Source: Pseudomonadota bacterium
GTDB lineage: Bacteria > Pseudomonadota > Alphaproteobacteria > Caulobacterales > Caulobacteraceae
Assembly (NCBI GenBank): GCA_020161365.1
Contig: JAIUNU010000003.1
Span: forward strand, 310,001-374,000
Length of the DNA: 64,000 bases
Direction: 5' to 3'
Part shown: positions 29,300 to 37,076 of the stretch, piece after piece
Numbering within the stretch: position 1 is the stretch's first letter
How the letters are laid out: each line of letters begins with the position of its first letter
Translations under genes and position numbers: made by a program
The notes under the pieces: model-generated
Seen by the model: the letters and a program-made list of their open reading frames with translations, nothing else
Told to the model about the DNA's origin: nothing
Databases searched by the model: none

Positions 29300-30085
29300 T
29301 CACCCCTTCTTCGGGAACCACGGCACGAAGCCGCTGGTGCGCGCGACATACTCTTCGTAACCCGGCTTGCTCTTGCGCATCTTGCCCTCGGTGGTCGGCA
29401 CGCCGCTCCACTTGGTCAGCAGGAAGGTCATCAGCAGCGGCCCCGGCAGAGCCCAGGCGCCCAGGCCCGTCTCGGCGGCGATCAGATACAGGCCCCACCA
29501 GACGCAGGCGTCGCCGAAATAGTTCGGGTGGCGGGTGTAGCGCCACAGGCCCTTGTCCATCACCTTGCCGGCGTTGTCCGGGTTGGCCTTGAAAGCGGTC
29601 AGCTGGGCGTCGCCGATCGTCTCGAACAGGATCCCGACGACCGTCAGGGCCGCGCCAGCATAGGCCAGACCGCCGAGCATGCCCGGTCCCTGTCCGAGTT
29701 GCACCGGCAGCGCCACCAGATAGCTCAGCACCGCCTGCAGGCCGAATACGATGATCAGCGACGTGGTGGCGAAGTTCCAGCGCTTGGTCTTCTCATAGTG
29801 GGCGAAGATCGCGACATAGCGGCGATCCGCGCCGTGCTTGCGCCAGCGCCATAGGAGATAGAGCCCCAGCCGTGCTGCCCACAGGGTGCAGAGCCCCGTC
29901 AGCAGCAGGCCGTGCGGGGTGTGCGGGCCTTGCAGCATCGTGCTCCAGGCCAGCAGCGCCATGCTGGGTCCCCACCAGGCGTCGATGAAGCTGACGTCCT
30001 TCGTCCGTAGACTGACGGCCCAGAGAACGAGGAACGCGATCGCTGATACGGCGGCGTTGACGGCGAGGATGGTGAGGATGGGCAT
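29300..30085 (-). CDS. DUF1295 (steroid reductase / ICMT-like) membrane protein
   Basis: A 261-residue integral membrane protein with about six helices. It carries the family signature GLWRYTRHPNYFGDACVWWG, seen in steroid 5-alpha-reductase-like and isoprenylcysteine-methyltransferase-like proteins; the His/Asn motif contributes to cofactor binding. Other typical features are SFIDAWWGPSMALLAW and KWSGVPTTEGKMRKSKPGYE. The precise reaction is unknown. The ATG at 30085 begins the first helix (ILTILAVNAAVSAIAFLVLW); upstream in-frame sequence is repeat B2. Confidence 0.88.
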   Translation of the reverse strand: MPILTILAVNAAVSAIAFLVLWAVSLRTKDVSFIDAWWGPSMALLAWSTMLQGPHTPHGLLLTGLCTLWAARLGLYLLWRWRKHGADRRYVAIFAHYEKTKRWNFATTSLIIVFGLQAVLSYLVALPVQLGQGPGMLGGLAYAGAALTVVGILFETIGDAQLTAFKANPDNAGKVMDKGLWRYTRHPNYFGDACVWWGLYLIAAETGLGAWALPGPLLMTFLLTKWSGVPTTEGKMRKSKPGYEEYVARTSGFVPWFPKKG

Positions 30086-30136
30086 GGAGGGCTCTGACGG
30101 GAAGATGCGGATGATACGGGGCGATGACGGAAATGG

Positions 30137-30253
30137 ATCCTCCCCCCAGCGGGGGAGGCGTCGACGCGTAGCGGCGACGGAGAGGGAAGCGGCAAGATCA
30201 ACAAGACTTCCCCCTCCGGCGCTTCGCGCCACCTCCCCCGCCAGGGGGAGGAT
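30137..30253. repeat. Repeat family B, copy B2
   Basis: Outer ATCCTCCCCC...GGGGGAGGAT, inner GACGGAGAGGGAAG / CTTCCCCCTCCG, with arm hairpins GTCGACGCGTAGCGGCGAC and GGCGCTTCGCGCC. It lies between the thiolase and DUF1295 genes, just past the thiolase stop. Confidence 0.85.
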
Positions 30254-30261
30254 TTGGATCC

Positions 30262-31485
30262 CTACGTCCCCACAACGAAACTCACGGTCGTCGTCGTGGA
30301 CCCGCCGATGTTCAGGGTCTGCACGGTCCTGGCGCCCTCAACCTGATAGTCGCCGGCTTGACCCGTCGTCTGTTTCCACGCGTCGAGAACCATCCGCACC
30401 CCGGTGGCCCCGACGGGATGGCCCGTGCCGATCAGGCCGCCCGACGGATTGATCGGCAGCCTGCCACCGATGGCGATGTCGCCGTTCTCGACGGCCTTCC
30501 AGCTCTCGCCCGGCGCGGTCAGGCCCAGGTGGTCGATGGCCATGTACTCGGTGGCGGTGAAGCAATCGTGGGTCTCGACCGCATCGAGCCCTGACACATC
30601 CGGCGCGATCCCGGCCCGGGCGCGGGCGTCGAGGATGGCGCGACGGACCTGCGGGAACACGTAGTCCTGATCGCGACTGGCCTCGATCTTTCGCGCGTAG
30701 CTCAAAGGCGCCGAGCGATGGCCCCAGCCCTTGATGCGAGGAATGCTCTCGAGCGCGATCCCGCGCTTGTCGGCATAGGCGCGTGCGCGCTTTTCCGAGG
30801 CCAGGAAAATGACGGTCGAGCCGTCGGTGACCTGGCCGCAGTCCTGCTTGCGGGTGCGGCCCTCGACCACCGGGTTGGCGACCTCGTCGGCGGTGAAGGC
30901 GTCAGGCCCAAAGTTCCAGCTGCGGGTTTGGGCGTTGGGATTGCGCTTGCCGTTGGCGAAATTGACCTCGGCGATGCCCATCAGGTGCTCGTACTTCAGC
31001 CCATAACGGCGATCGTACTCGTCGGCGAGGTCGGAGAACGCACGCGGCCACAGGAAGCGGGCGTCCTGGAACTCGTGTCCGACCCAGGCCGCGCTGCCCA
31101 GGTTCTCGGCCGCCTTCTGGCCGGGCACATTGCGCATTTGTTCGACCCCCGCCACGCAGGCGAGGTCATAGCGCCCGGCTTCGATCTCGGCGGCGGCGGC
31201 GAGGATGGCGATGCTGCCTGACGCGCAGGCCGCCTCATGGCGTGCGGTCGGCAGGCCATCGAACGCGGGATGCACCAAGCCGAACATGCCGCCAAGGTGC
31301 CCTTGGCCGGCGAACAGTTCGGCGGCGAAGTTGCCGACGTGGCCGGTCTCGACGTCCTCGGGATCGAGATCCACTGCGGCCAGACCCTCGCCGACAGCCT
31401 CGGAGAAGGCGTCGGCCAGTTCGCGGCCCTCGCGGCTCCAGTTGGCGGCGAAATCGCTCTGCCAGCCACCCAGTACGTAGACCAT
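30262..31485 (-). CDS. Thiolase family protein (SCP-x/acetyl-CoA acetyltransferase type)
   Basis: A 407-residue thiolase-fold enzyme acting on acyl-CoA. The nucleophilic Cys is in HEAACASGSIAILAAA; the second His and glycine-rich loop are in GGLIGTGHPVGATGVRMVLD; the third region is ETHDCFTATEYMAI. The last third lacks the CxG motif of classical thiolases, as is usual for SCP-x-like members, so it may act on branched or sterol-like substrates or be a non-decarboxylating relative. The ATG at 31485 is supported by the usual N-terminus VYVLGGWQSDFAANW. It is divergent from a tandem HxlR regulator. Confidence 0.9.
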   Translation of the reverse strand: MVYVLGGWQSDFAANWSREGRELADAFSEAVGEGLAAVDLDPEDVETGHVGNFAAELFAGQGHLGGMFGLVHPAFDGLPTARHEAACASGSIAILAAAAEIEAGRYDLACVAGVEQMRNVPGQKAAENLGSAAWVGHEFQDARFLWPRAFSDLADEYDRRYGLKYEHLMGIAEVNFANGKRNPNAQTRSWNFGPDAFTADEVANPVVEGRTRKQDCGQVTDGSTVIFLASEKRARAYADKRGIALESIPRIKGWGHRSAPLSYARKIEASRDQDYVFPQVRRAILDARARAGIAPDVSGLDAVETHDCFTATEYMAIDHLGLTAPGESWKAVENGDIAIGGRLPINPSGGLIGTGHPVGATGVRMVLDAWKQTTGQAGDYQVEGARTVQTLNIGGSTTTTVSFVVGT

Positions 31486-31497
31486 GGCCTCATCCCC

Positions 31498-31527
31498 GCT
31501 TGTTCTAGTTAGTCCGATTATACAAGC
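31498..31527. promoter_or_regulatory. Candidate HxlR operator between thiolase and regulator
   Basis: GCTTGT (31498-31503) and ACAAGC (31522-31527) form a 6-bp inverted repeat 18 bases apart in the 111-base divergent gap. The region is AT-richer than its surroundings and could also hold the promoters. Confidence 0.4.
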
Positions 31528-31596
31528 GACGGCTCGGGAGTCCACGCCATCGTCGAACATTGACTCGCCAGACCGAAACGCTCCACCAAGCCCGCC

Positions 31597-32565
31597 ATGG
31601 TCCCGCCGACGGCTTCAGACCCCGCCCGTACGGCGCTGGTGCGCCGCAGTTCAGCCGCCCGCGCGCTGAACCTGATCGGCGACCGCTGGACGCTGCTGGT
31701 GCTTTATGCGGCCTTCATGGGCGTTTCGCGCTTTGACGGCTTCGTGGAGATGACCGGGGTCGCGCGCTCGCTGCTGACCGATAGACTCAAGCGGCTGGAG
31801 ACCGGGGGCGTACTGGAGCGCCGGCTCTATCAGGATCGCCCGCCACGGTCGGAGTATCGCCTGACGCCGATGGGCCGCGATCTCTACGACTCGGCCTTGA
31901 TGCTGCTGGGCTGGGAGATGCGCTGGCGCTTCGATCCGACCTGCCCGTCGCATCAGATCATCCATGCCACCTGCGGAGAGCCGCTGAAGCCGGTTCTGTG
32001 CTGCGCCGCCTGCGGTGAGATCGTCAAGGTCCGCGACATCACCCTGTCGCCCGGCCCGGGCGCTGGCCTGGAGCCCGCCCCCCGCGCTCGACACTCGCGC
32101 CGCGCCAGCCATGACGACGTCGGCGGTCAGGCGCTGCACCCCATGCTGGAGCGCGGGATCGAGGTGCTGGGCGACCGTTGGACCGCCCACGTGGTCGCCG
32201 GGGCGTTCTACGGGTTGCGCCGGTTCAGCGATTTCCAAGAGGAACTGAAGGTCGCCAGCAACATCCTGACCGACCGTCTGGAGCGGCTGGTGGCGCGCCG
32301 CATGCTGGAGCGGGTCCGCTACCAGGAGAGGCCCGAGCGCTGGGAGTACCGTCTCACCCAGGAGGGGCGTGATCTTTTCCCACTGATCGCTGCCCTAATG
32401 GCGTGGGGCGATCGCTGGATGTCAGGAAACGAGGGTCCACCTGAAATTCTGACACACCGCTGTGGCGCACGGCTTGAGCCCGTCGTGCGATGCGGCTCTT
32501 GCGGCGGCGGAGTCGACACGGGGAACACGCGGCTAGGTTCCTCCCCTAGCGGGGAAGCGAATTAG
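31597..32565 (+). CDS. Tandem HxlR-type winged-helix regulator with two Cys-rich tails
   Basis: A 322-residue fusion of two HxlR domains, each normally a stand-alone regulator. Domain 1 (about 15-110): ALNLIGDRWTLLVLYAAFMG, then ARSLLTDRLKRLETGGVLE. Domain 2 (about 185-275): GIEVLGDRWTAHVVAGAFYG, then VASNILTDRLERLVARRMLE. Each is followed by a short Cys/His segment with the same spacing, HATCGEPLKPVLCCAACG and HRCGARLEPVVRCGSCG (C-x9-C-x2-C), which may bind a metal. HxlR proteins usually act as dimers, so this may be a covalent dimer. It probably controls the divergent thiolase. Its stop overlaps the convergent epimerase stop in TTAG. Confidence 0.88.
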   Translation: MVPPTASDPARTALVRRSSAARALNLIGDRWTLLVLYAAFMGVSRFDGFVEMTGVARSLLTDRLKRLETGGVLERRLYQDRPPRSEYRLTPMGRDLYDSALMLLGWEMRWRFDPTCPSHQIIHATCGEPLKPVLCCAACGEIVKVRDITLSPGPGAGLEPAPRARHSRRASHDDVGGQALHPMLERGIEVLGDRWTAHVVAGAFYGLRRFSDFQEELKVASNILTDRLERLVARRMLERVRYQERPERWEYRLTQEGRDLFPLIAALMAWGDRWMSGNEGPPEILTHRCGARLEPVVRCGSCGGGVDTGNTRLGSSPSGEAN

Positions 32566-33563
32566 AGCCAGAGTCCTTCGGCGGCCTGACCATCTCCCCA
32601 GAAGCCAGGCTTTGGCGGCGCGATCCTTCCCCGGTCCACACGCAAGCCACCGGGATGATCCGTCGCCAGCCACCAGGGCCCGTCGAGATCGGCGAAGTCG
32701 CTGGCCCCGCCCAGGTGCAAGGCCGGCGCCACGCCCAGAGACGAGGCGACCATGCAGCCGGTCATCACCTGAAAGCCCAGGGCGCGCGCCGCCTTCAGCA
32801 TGGTCACTGCCTCGGTCAGGCCGCCGGTCTTGTCGAGCTTGAGGTTCACCGCCGAATAGCGCCCGCGCAGGGCGGCCAGATCGCCGCCGACATGGACGCT
32901 CTCGTCGGCGCAGACGGTGAACGGCGGGTCCCAGCCGTCGAGCGCCTGATCCTCGCCCGCAGGAAGCGGCTGCTCGACAAGGGCGATCGGCAGGTCGGCG
33001 AGCAGCGACTTCAGGCCGTCCAGGATAGCGAAGGTCCAGCCCTCGTTGGGATCGACGATGAACCGCGACTGCGGTGCGGCGCCGGCGACGGCGCGCAGGC
33101 GGGCGGCGGGATCCTCGGCCGACAGCTTGATCTTGATCAGCGGCGCGTCGGCGACGGCGGCCGCGGCCGCGGCCATGGCCTCAGGGGTGTCGAGACTGAC
33201 CGTCACCGCCGTCACCAAATCGGTCGGGATGGGCAGGCCGGTCGTCTTAGCGACGCTGAGGCCGGTGCGTCGGGCGCGCAGGTCCCACAGGGCCAGATCC
33301 AGTGCATTGCGGGCCGCGCCTGGCTGCAGAGCGGCGCAGGCGGCCTCGACATCATCGGCCGCGAGCGCCGGCGCCAGTTGCGCCAGGACGCTCTCCACCG
33401 TCTCTCCATAGCGGGCGTAGGGCACGCTCTCGCCGCGCCCGACATGGCCGTCGCCCCCTGCAATCACCTCGATCACCTCGGCGGCGGTCTTAACGCCGCG
33501 CGAGATGCGGAACGGGGCCTTCAGCGGATGTGAGACCGGGCGAGCGGAAGCGGCGATCAACAT
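32562..33563 (-). CDS. Dipeptide epimerase (L-Ala-D/L-Glu epimerase type, enolase superfamily)
   Basis: A 333-residue muconate-lactonising/enolase-superfamily enzyme. The first catalytic Lys pair is in PLIKIKLSAED (KxK); metal ligands are the Asp of IVDPNEGWTF, the Glu of ALVEQPLP and the Asp of VCADESVH; the second base is in VNLKLDKTGGL; and FADLDGPWWL holds the DxD-like stretch of dipeptide epimerases. It would interconvert L-Ala-D-Glu and L-Ala-L-Glu when recycling murein peptides, though related dipeptides are possible. It overlaps the HxlR gene by 4 bases at the stops. Confidence 0.88.
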   Translation of the reverse strand: MLIAASARPVSHPLKAPFRISRGVKTAAEVIEVIAGGDGHVGRGESVPYARYGETVESVLAQLAPALAADDVEAACAALQPGAARNALDLALWDLRARRTGLSVAKTTGLPIPTDLVTAVTVSLDTPEAMAAAAAAVADAPLIKIKLSAEDPAARLRAVAGAAPQSRFIVDPNEGWTFAILDGLKSLLADLPIALVEQPLPAGEDQALDGWDPPFTVCADESVHVGGDLAALRGRYSAVNLKLDKTGGLTEAVTMLKAARALGFQVMTGCMVASSLGVAPALHLGGASDFADLDGPWWLATDHPGGLRVDRGRIAPPKPGFWGDGQAAEGLWL

Positions 33564-33593
33564 GACCGCAGGGATGGCGCCGTTTGCGGGCCT

Positions 33594-33809
33594 CTACCAG
33601 CCCCAGTGACGCGGGATTGGCGAGTCGGCCCGGCGTTCGGCCATGACCTTCAGGGCCAGCGGACGGTCGACAACGAACAGGGCCAGCCAGACCAGCAGCA
33701 CGCCGGCATAGTGGACAGCGCCCCACAAGCCACCCGGACGCCCGGGGCGGACGAAACGAGCAGATCGGCGCGGCGTGGCGAACGGCTGGGTCATGGCGAA
33801 GTCGGTCAT
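33594..33809 (-). CDS. Small single-pass membrane protein, unknown function
   Basis: A 71-residue hypothetical protein with one hydrophobic helix (GAVHYAGVLLVWLALFVVD) flanked by basic residues and an Arg/Pro-rich N-terminal part. GAGGGA lies eight bases before the ATG at 33809, which favours this start over the ATG five codons upstream. It is on the same strand as the epimerase and 30 bases ahead of it, so may be cotranscribed. No family recognised. Confidence 0.6.
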   Translation of the reverse strand: MTDFAMTQPFATPRRSARFVRPGRPGGLWGAVHYAGVLLVWLALFVVDRPLALKVMAERRADSPIPRHWGW

Positions 33810-33924
33810 GTCGTCGTCCCTCATCTGATGGGAACGACCTTGACCGGCTTATGCGACAAAATCGGACGTATTGAACTTGCCGTCCACCGCGCGCATTTCA
33901 ACGGCTCGGAATCACGAGGACGCC

Positions 33925-34233
33925 ATGGCCAAGACCGTCAGCATCAACATCCCCCATCAGTTGGGCGCGGCCGAAGCCCGGCGTCGCCTGGAAGAGGGCC
34001 TGTCGCAGCTGGCCGGCCAGATCCCCGGCGGTGACGCCGCGCGCTTCACCCAGAGCTGGGCGGGCGATGTGCTGAACTTCTCGGCCGTGGCCATGGGTCA
34101 GACCATCACCGGCGTTGTGCAGGTGCTGGACGACCATGCGCGTCTCGACCTGTCCCTGCCCGGTCTGCTGGGCATGGCCGCCGGCAAGATCAAGGACGAG
34201 CTGAGCCGCCGCGGCCAGCTGCTGCTGAAGTAA
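33925..34233 (+). CDS. Polyhydroxyalkanoic acid system family protein
   Basis: A 102-residue small protein matching the PHA-granule-region family. Typical features are the N-terminal VSINIPHQLGAAEARRRLEE, then FTQSWAGDVLNFSAVAMGQT and the C-terminal AAGKIKDELSRRGQLLLK. Members occur near or away from PHA genes and their role is unclear; no PHA synthase is present in this window. The ATG at 33925 has GAGGA eight bases upstream. Confidence 0.85.
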   Translation: MAKTVSINIPHQLGAAEARRRLEEGLSQLAGQIPGGDAARFTQSWAGDVLNFSAVAMGQTITGVVQVLDDHARLDLSLPGLLGMAAGKIKDELSRRGQLLLK

Positions 34234-34240
34234 GACGCTC

Positions 34241-34651
34241 CTAGAGCCGTCGCGGATCGAAGTCGTGGCGGCCCAGGCTTTCGAAGCGGCCTTCCTCGGC
34301 CTTGTTGATGTATTGCGCGGCGACGAGCCAGCTCTTCACGGGGCGCAAGGTCGCCAGGCACCCGAGCAGGAAGGCCGGGAAGACCGTGACCAGATGCACC
34401 CACATCGGCGGACGATAGACGACCTCGACCCAGGCGAAGACGGCGGTTACCAGAATGCCGACGCCGCTCATCACGAAGAAGGCCGGACCGTCGGCCGGAT
34501 CGGCAAACCCGTAGTCCAAGCCGCAGCGATCGCAGGCGGGCGCCAGCTTCAGGAACCCCTGGAACAGCTTGCCTTCGCCGCAGCGAGGGCAGCAGCACTT
34601 CAGGCCCGCCCGGATAGGGGTCGGAGCGTTGGGATAGGTGACGTCGGCCAT
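34241..34651 (-). CDS. DUF983 family membrane protein with zinc ribbon
   Basis: A 136-residue protein. It has an N-terminal four-Cys knuckle (KCCCPRCGEGKLFQGFLKLA, then CDRCGLDYG), followed by two hydrophobic helices (FFVMSGVGILVTAVFAWVEV and WVHLVTVFPAFLLGCLATL). This is the standard DUF983 layout; in some alphaproteobacteria such genes lie near cytochrome oxidase assembly genes, but none is nearby. The ATG at 34651 is preferred to an upstream TTG. It is divergent from the MocR-type regulator, whose operator lies between them. Confidence 0.88.
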   Translation of the reverse strand: MADVTYPNAPTPIRAGLKCCCPRCGEGKLFQGFLKLAPACDRCGLDYGFADPADGPAFFVMSGVGILVTAVFAWVEVVYRPPMWVHLVTVFPAFLLGCLATLRPVKSWLVAAQYINKAEEGRFESLGRHDFDPRRL

Positions 34652-34680
34652 CAAAAGCCCTTCCTACAATCGCGCGATTG

Positions 34681-34710
34681 ATCCATACATTACGAACATA
34701 ATGTATGGAT
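34681..34710. promoter_or_regulatory. Perfect 12-bp inverted repeat, probable MocR operator
   Basis: ATCCATACATTA (34681-34692) and TAATGTATGGAT (34699-34710) are exact inverses with a 6-base spacer CGAACA. It is AT-rich in a GC-rich region, sits between the divergent DUF983 and MocR genes and overlaps an in-frame ATG at 34701, so it probably serves autoregulation. Confidence 0.8.
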
Positions 34711-34718
34711 ATGCCGCC

Positions 34719-36065
34719 ATGCCCGCAACTAAGGGATCACCGAATCCAGCCGCCGCCTGGTTGCGGCGGGCGGAAGCGCTGGAGGGCCCCGCCTATCGCC
34801 GGATCGCCCTGGCGCTGGAGGCGGCGATAGCCGAGGGCGAGTTGCAGGCCGGCGATCAGATCCCCGCCCAGCGTGAGGTAGCGCGACGGATAGGCGTGGA
34901 CTTCACCACCGTCACCCGCGCTTACGGCCTGGCGCGCGAGCAGGGGCTGATCGAAGGGACGACCGGGCGCGGCACTTTCATCCGACGACGGATGGAAGAC
35001 GAGGAGAGCGGCCTCGTCGATCTGTCGATGAACCTGCCGCCCCCGCCGCAGGGGGTGAGCCTTGCCGGCCTTCTGCGCGAGACCACCGGCGCGATCCTGG
35101 CCCGCACCGACCCCGCGACCCTGATGGCCTATCATCCCGGCGCGGGCTCGCTGGCTCAGCGCGCGGCGGGCGCCGCGTGGCTGGCTCCCACCCTCGGCGC
35201 GGTCGATCCAGCGCGGGTGGTCGTCACCAGCGGCGCCCAGACGGCGCTAACCGCCCTGATCGATCACCTGACGCGGCCGGGCGACACGATCCTGGTCGAG
35301 GCCCTGGCCTATCCAGGCCTTCTGGCGACGGCCACCCGGCGCGGGCTGAAGCTCCTCGCCTGCCCGATCGACGCCGAGGGCTTGGATCCCGAGGCGCTGG
35401 CGCGGCTGGTAGCGGCCCATGATCCTCGCCTGATCTGCTGCACCCCGACCTTCCAGAACCCGACGACCGCGACCATGGGCGCGTCGCGCCGCGCGGCGAT
35501 CATCGACGTGGCGCGCGCGGCGGGCGTGACGATCTTGGAAGACGACGCCTATGGCCTTTTGCCGGCCAAGCCCCTGCCCGCCCTGGCCGCCCTCTGGCCC
35601 GAGGGTGTGTTCCATGTCGCGACCACCGCCAAGGCGCTCTCGCCGGGGCTGCGGCTGGCCTATGTCGTCAGTCCGCCGGGACGCGCCGAGGGCCTGGCGG
35701 AAGCGCTGCACGCCATCGCCCAGATGCCCGCCCCCCTGATGGCGGGCGTGGTCACCGCCTGGATCCGCGAGGGCGGGGCCGCCAAGGTGCTTGCGGGCGT
35801 GCGCGCCGAGGCCATGGCGCGCCGGACGCTGGCGTCGGAAATCCTGCCCCAGGCGATCGGCGGCCCCGAGAGCCTGCATGTTTGGCTTCCGGGCGCGATC
35901 GCCACGCAGAAGGCGCGCGAACGCGGCCTGGCCCTGGTCGGCGCCGAAGCGTTCAGGGCGCCTGGCGCGACCGGCGAAGGCTTGCGGATCTCGCTTGGCG
36001 CGGCTGGGAAGCCCGCCGCGCTCGCGCGGGGCCTAAGGGCGCTCGCCTCGCTTGGCGCGCCTTAG
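34719..36065 (+). CDS. MocR-family regulator (GntR HTH fused to class I aminotransferase)
   Basis: About 448 residues. An N-terminal GntR winged helix (residues about 10-80; LQAGDQIPAQREVARRIGVD, then VTRAYGLAREQGLIEGTTGR) is fused to a fold type I aminotransferase domain with PLP lysine in ATTAKALSPGLRLAYVV and the PLP contacts CTPTFQNPTTATMG and ILEDDAYGLL. MocR proteins use PLP or a PLP adduct as effector; known ones control PLP synthesis, GABA or ectoine use. The target could be the divergent DUF983 gene or itself. Start: ATG 34719 is preferred because ATG 34701 lies inside the operator; no clear ribosome-binding site is seen before either. Confidence 0.88.
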   Translation: MPATKGSPNPAAAWLRRAEALEGPAYRRIALALEAAIAEGELQAGDQIPAQREVARRIGVDFTTVTRAYGLAREQGLIEGTTGRGTFIRRRMEDEESGLVDLSMNLPPPPQGVSLAGLLRETTGAILARTDPATLMAYHPGAGSLAQRAAGAAWLAPTLGAVDPARVVVTSGAQTALTALIDHLTRPGDTILVEALAYPGLLATATRRGLKLLACPIDAEGLDPEALARLVAAHDPRLICCTPTFQNPTTATMGASRRAAIIDVARAAGVTILEDDAYGLLPAKPLPALAALWPEGVFHVATTAKALSPGLRLAYVVSPPGRAEGLAEALHAIAQMPAPLMAGVVTAWIREGGAAKVLAGVRAEAMARRTLASEILPQAIGGPESLHVWLPGAIATQKARERGLALVGAEAFRAPGATGEGLRISLGAAGKPAALARGLRALASLGAP

Positions 36066-36262
36066 AACGCGTCGTCGTCCTCGGCTTCAGCGCCATCCGC
36101 CTCGCCGCCCATGGCGTTCTCGAGGCTGTCGATGATGTCGTCCATCTGGTCGGGGGTGATCGAGACGTAGATCGACTCGCCGCCAATGGCCGAGACCAGC
36201 AGGCGATAGCCTTCCTCGGTCTCCTGCAGGCTGAACGATTGGAGCGGCAGGAGCTTGGCCAT
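36062..36262 (-). CDS. Small acidic protein of unknown function
   Basis: A 66-residue protein with a compact beta-rich start (MAKLLPLQSFSLQETEEGYR) and SIYVSITPDQMDDIIDSLEN, ending in a very acidic tail (EADGAEAEDDDAF). No family was recognised. The ATG at 36262 follows AAGGATCCCC and is the only sensible start before the conserved-looking part. Its stop overlaps that of the convergent MocR gene in TTAG. Confidence 0.6.
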   Translation of the reverse strand: MAKLLPLQSFSLQETEEGYRLLVSAIGGESIYVSITPDQMDDIIDSLENAMGGEADGAEAEDDDAF

Positions 36263-36355
36263 GGGGATCCTTCCCGAGAGCTGGGGCCGAAAGAGCGAGG
36301 CGCTCACTTAGAGGCCGAGGGCGTCGACTTCAACGCCCTGGCTTGAGCGCGGCGC

Positions 36356-36988
36356 CTATTTGAGGGCCCCTCTGCGCAGCATGGCGACGTGGGTGGCGAT
36401 CAGCGTCTCGCGCTCGATCCACGGGAACTCCGGCCGGGCGATCAGCAGCGAGACCAGCCCGTGCAATCCGGCCCACAGGGATTGGGTCGCCGCCATGACG
36501 TCGTCGCCGGCCATCAGCCCGCTGGCGTGCAACTCGCCGACCATCTCGACGAAGACCTGAAACACTTCCTGGCCGGCCGCCATCGGCTTTCCGCCGGTCT
36601 TTTCGAGGAAAGATCCGTCGACGCTCTTTTCCAGCATGAACGCCACACGATAGGCGTCGGGATGGTCGAGGCCAAAGTCGATATAGACCCGCAGACAACG
36701 ATCGAAGTTCTCGGTCGTCGGGGTGTAGTTCACCCGCGCCTCGGCCATTCGTCGCCCCAGAATCGCGAAGGCGCGCACACACAGTTCGGCGGCGATGTCG
36801 TCCTTGGTGGTGAAGTAGGCGTAGAGGGCCGGCTGCGAGATGCCGGCGATCTCGGCGATCTGGCGCGTGGAGACGGCGTGCACGCCCTTCTGCGCGAACA
36901 GCCCCTGGGCGGCGTCAAGGATCTCTTCGCGGCGCTCGGCCCCGTGGCCCTTGGCTTTGCGAGGCGACCTGATCTGCGGCGACTTCAT
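36356..36988 (-). CDS. TetR-family repressor, probably of the adjacent RND pump
   Basis: A 210-residue TetR regulator. The DNA-binding domain spans residues about 15-65 (EILDAAQGLFAQKGVHAVST, then IAGISQPALYAYFTTKDDIA). The C-terminal ligand domain is helical and less conserved, containing CLRVYIDFGLDHPDAYRVAF and AATQSLWAGLHGLVSLLIAR (a WHG-type dimer helix). It is divergent from the RND membrane-fusion gene, and a near-perfect 29-bp palindrome lies in the gap. Confidence 0.92.
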   Translation of the reverse strand: MKSPQIRSPRKAKGHGAERREEILDAAQGLFAQKGVHAVSTRQIAEIAGISQPALYAYFTTKDDIAAELCVRAFAILGRRMAEARVNYTPTTENFDRCLRVYIDFGLDHPDAYRVAFMLEKSVDGSFLEKTGGKPMAAGQEVFQVFVEMVGELHASGLMAGDDVMAATQSLWAGLHGLVSLLIARPEFPWIERETLIATHVAMLRRGALK

Positions 36989-37034
36989 CCAAACGTCCTA
37001 GAACTCGTCTGGCCAGCTTGACAAGACACTGTTA

Positions 37035-37063
37035 TCAATCACCGATAACTTATCGCTGATTGA
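37035..37063. promoter_or_regulatory. 29-bp palindromic operator for the TetR repressor
   Basis: TCAATCA (37035-37041) and TGATTGA (37057-37063) flank CGATAA (37043-37048), C and TTATCG (37050-37055). Thirteen of fourteen arm positions are complementary around base 37049. It lies between the tetR start and the pump genes and ends 13 bases before the ATG at 37077, so it can block both promoters. Confidence 0.85.
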
Positions 37064-37076
37064 TTTGGAACATCTT

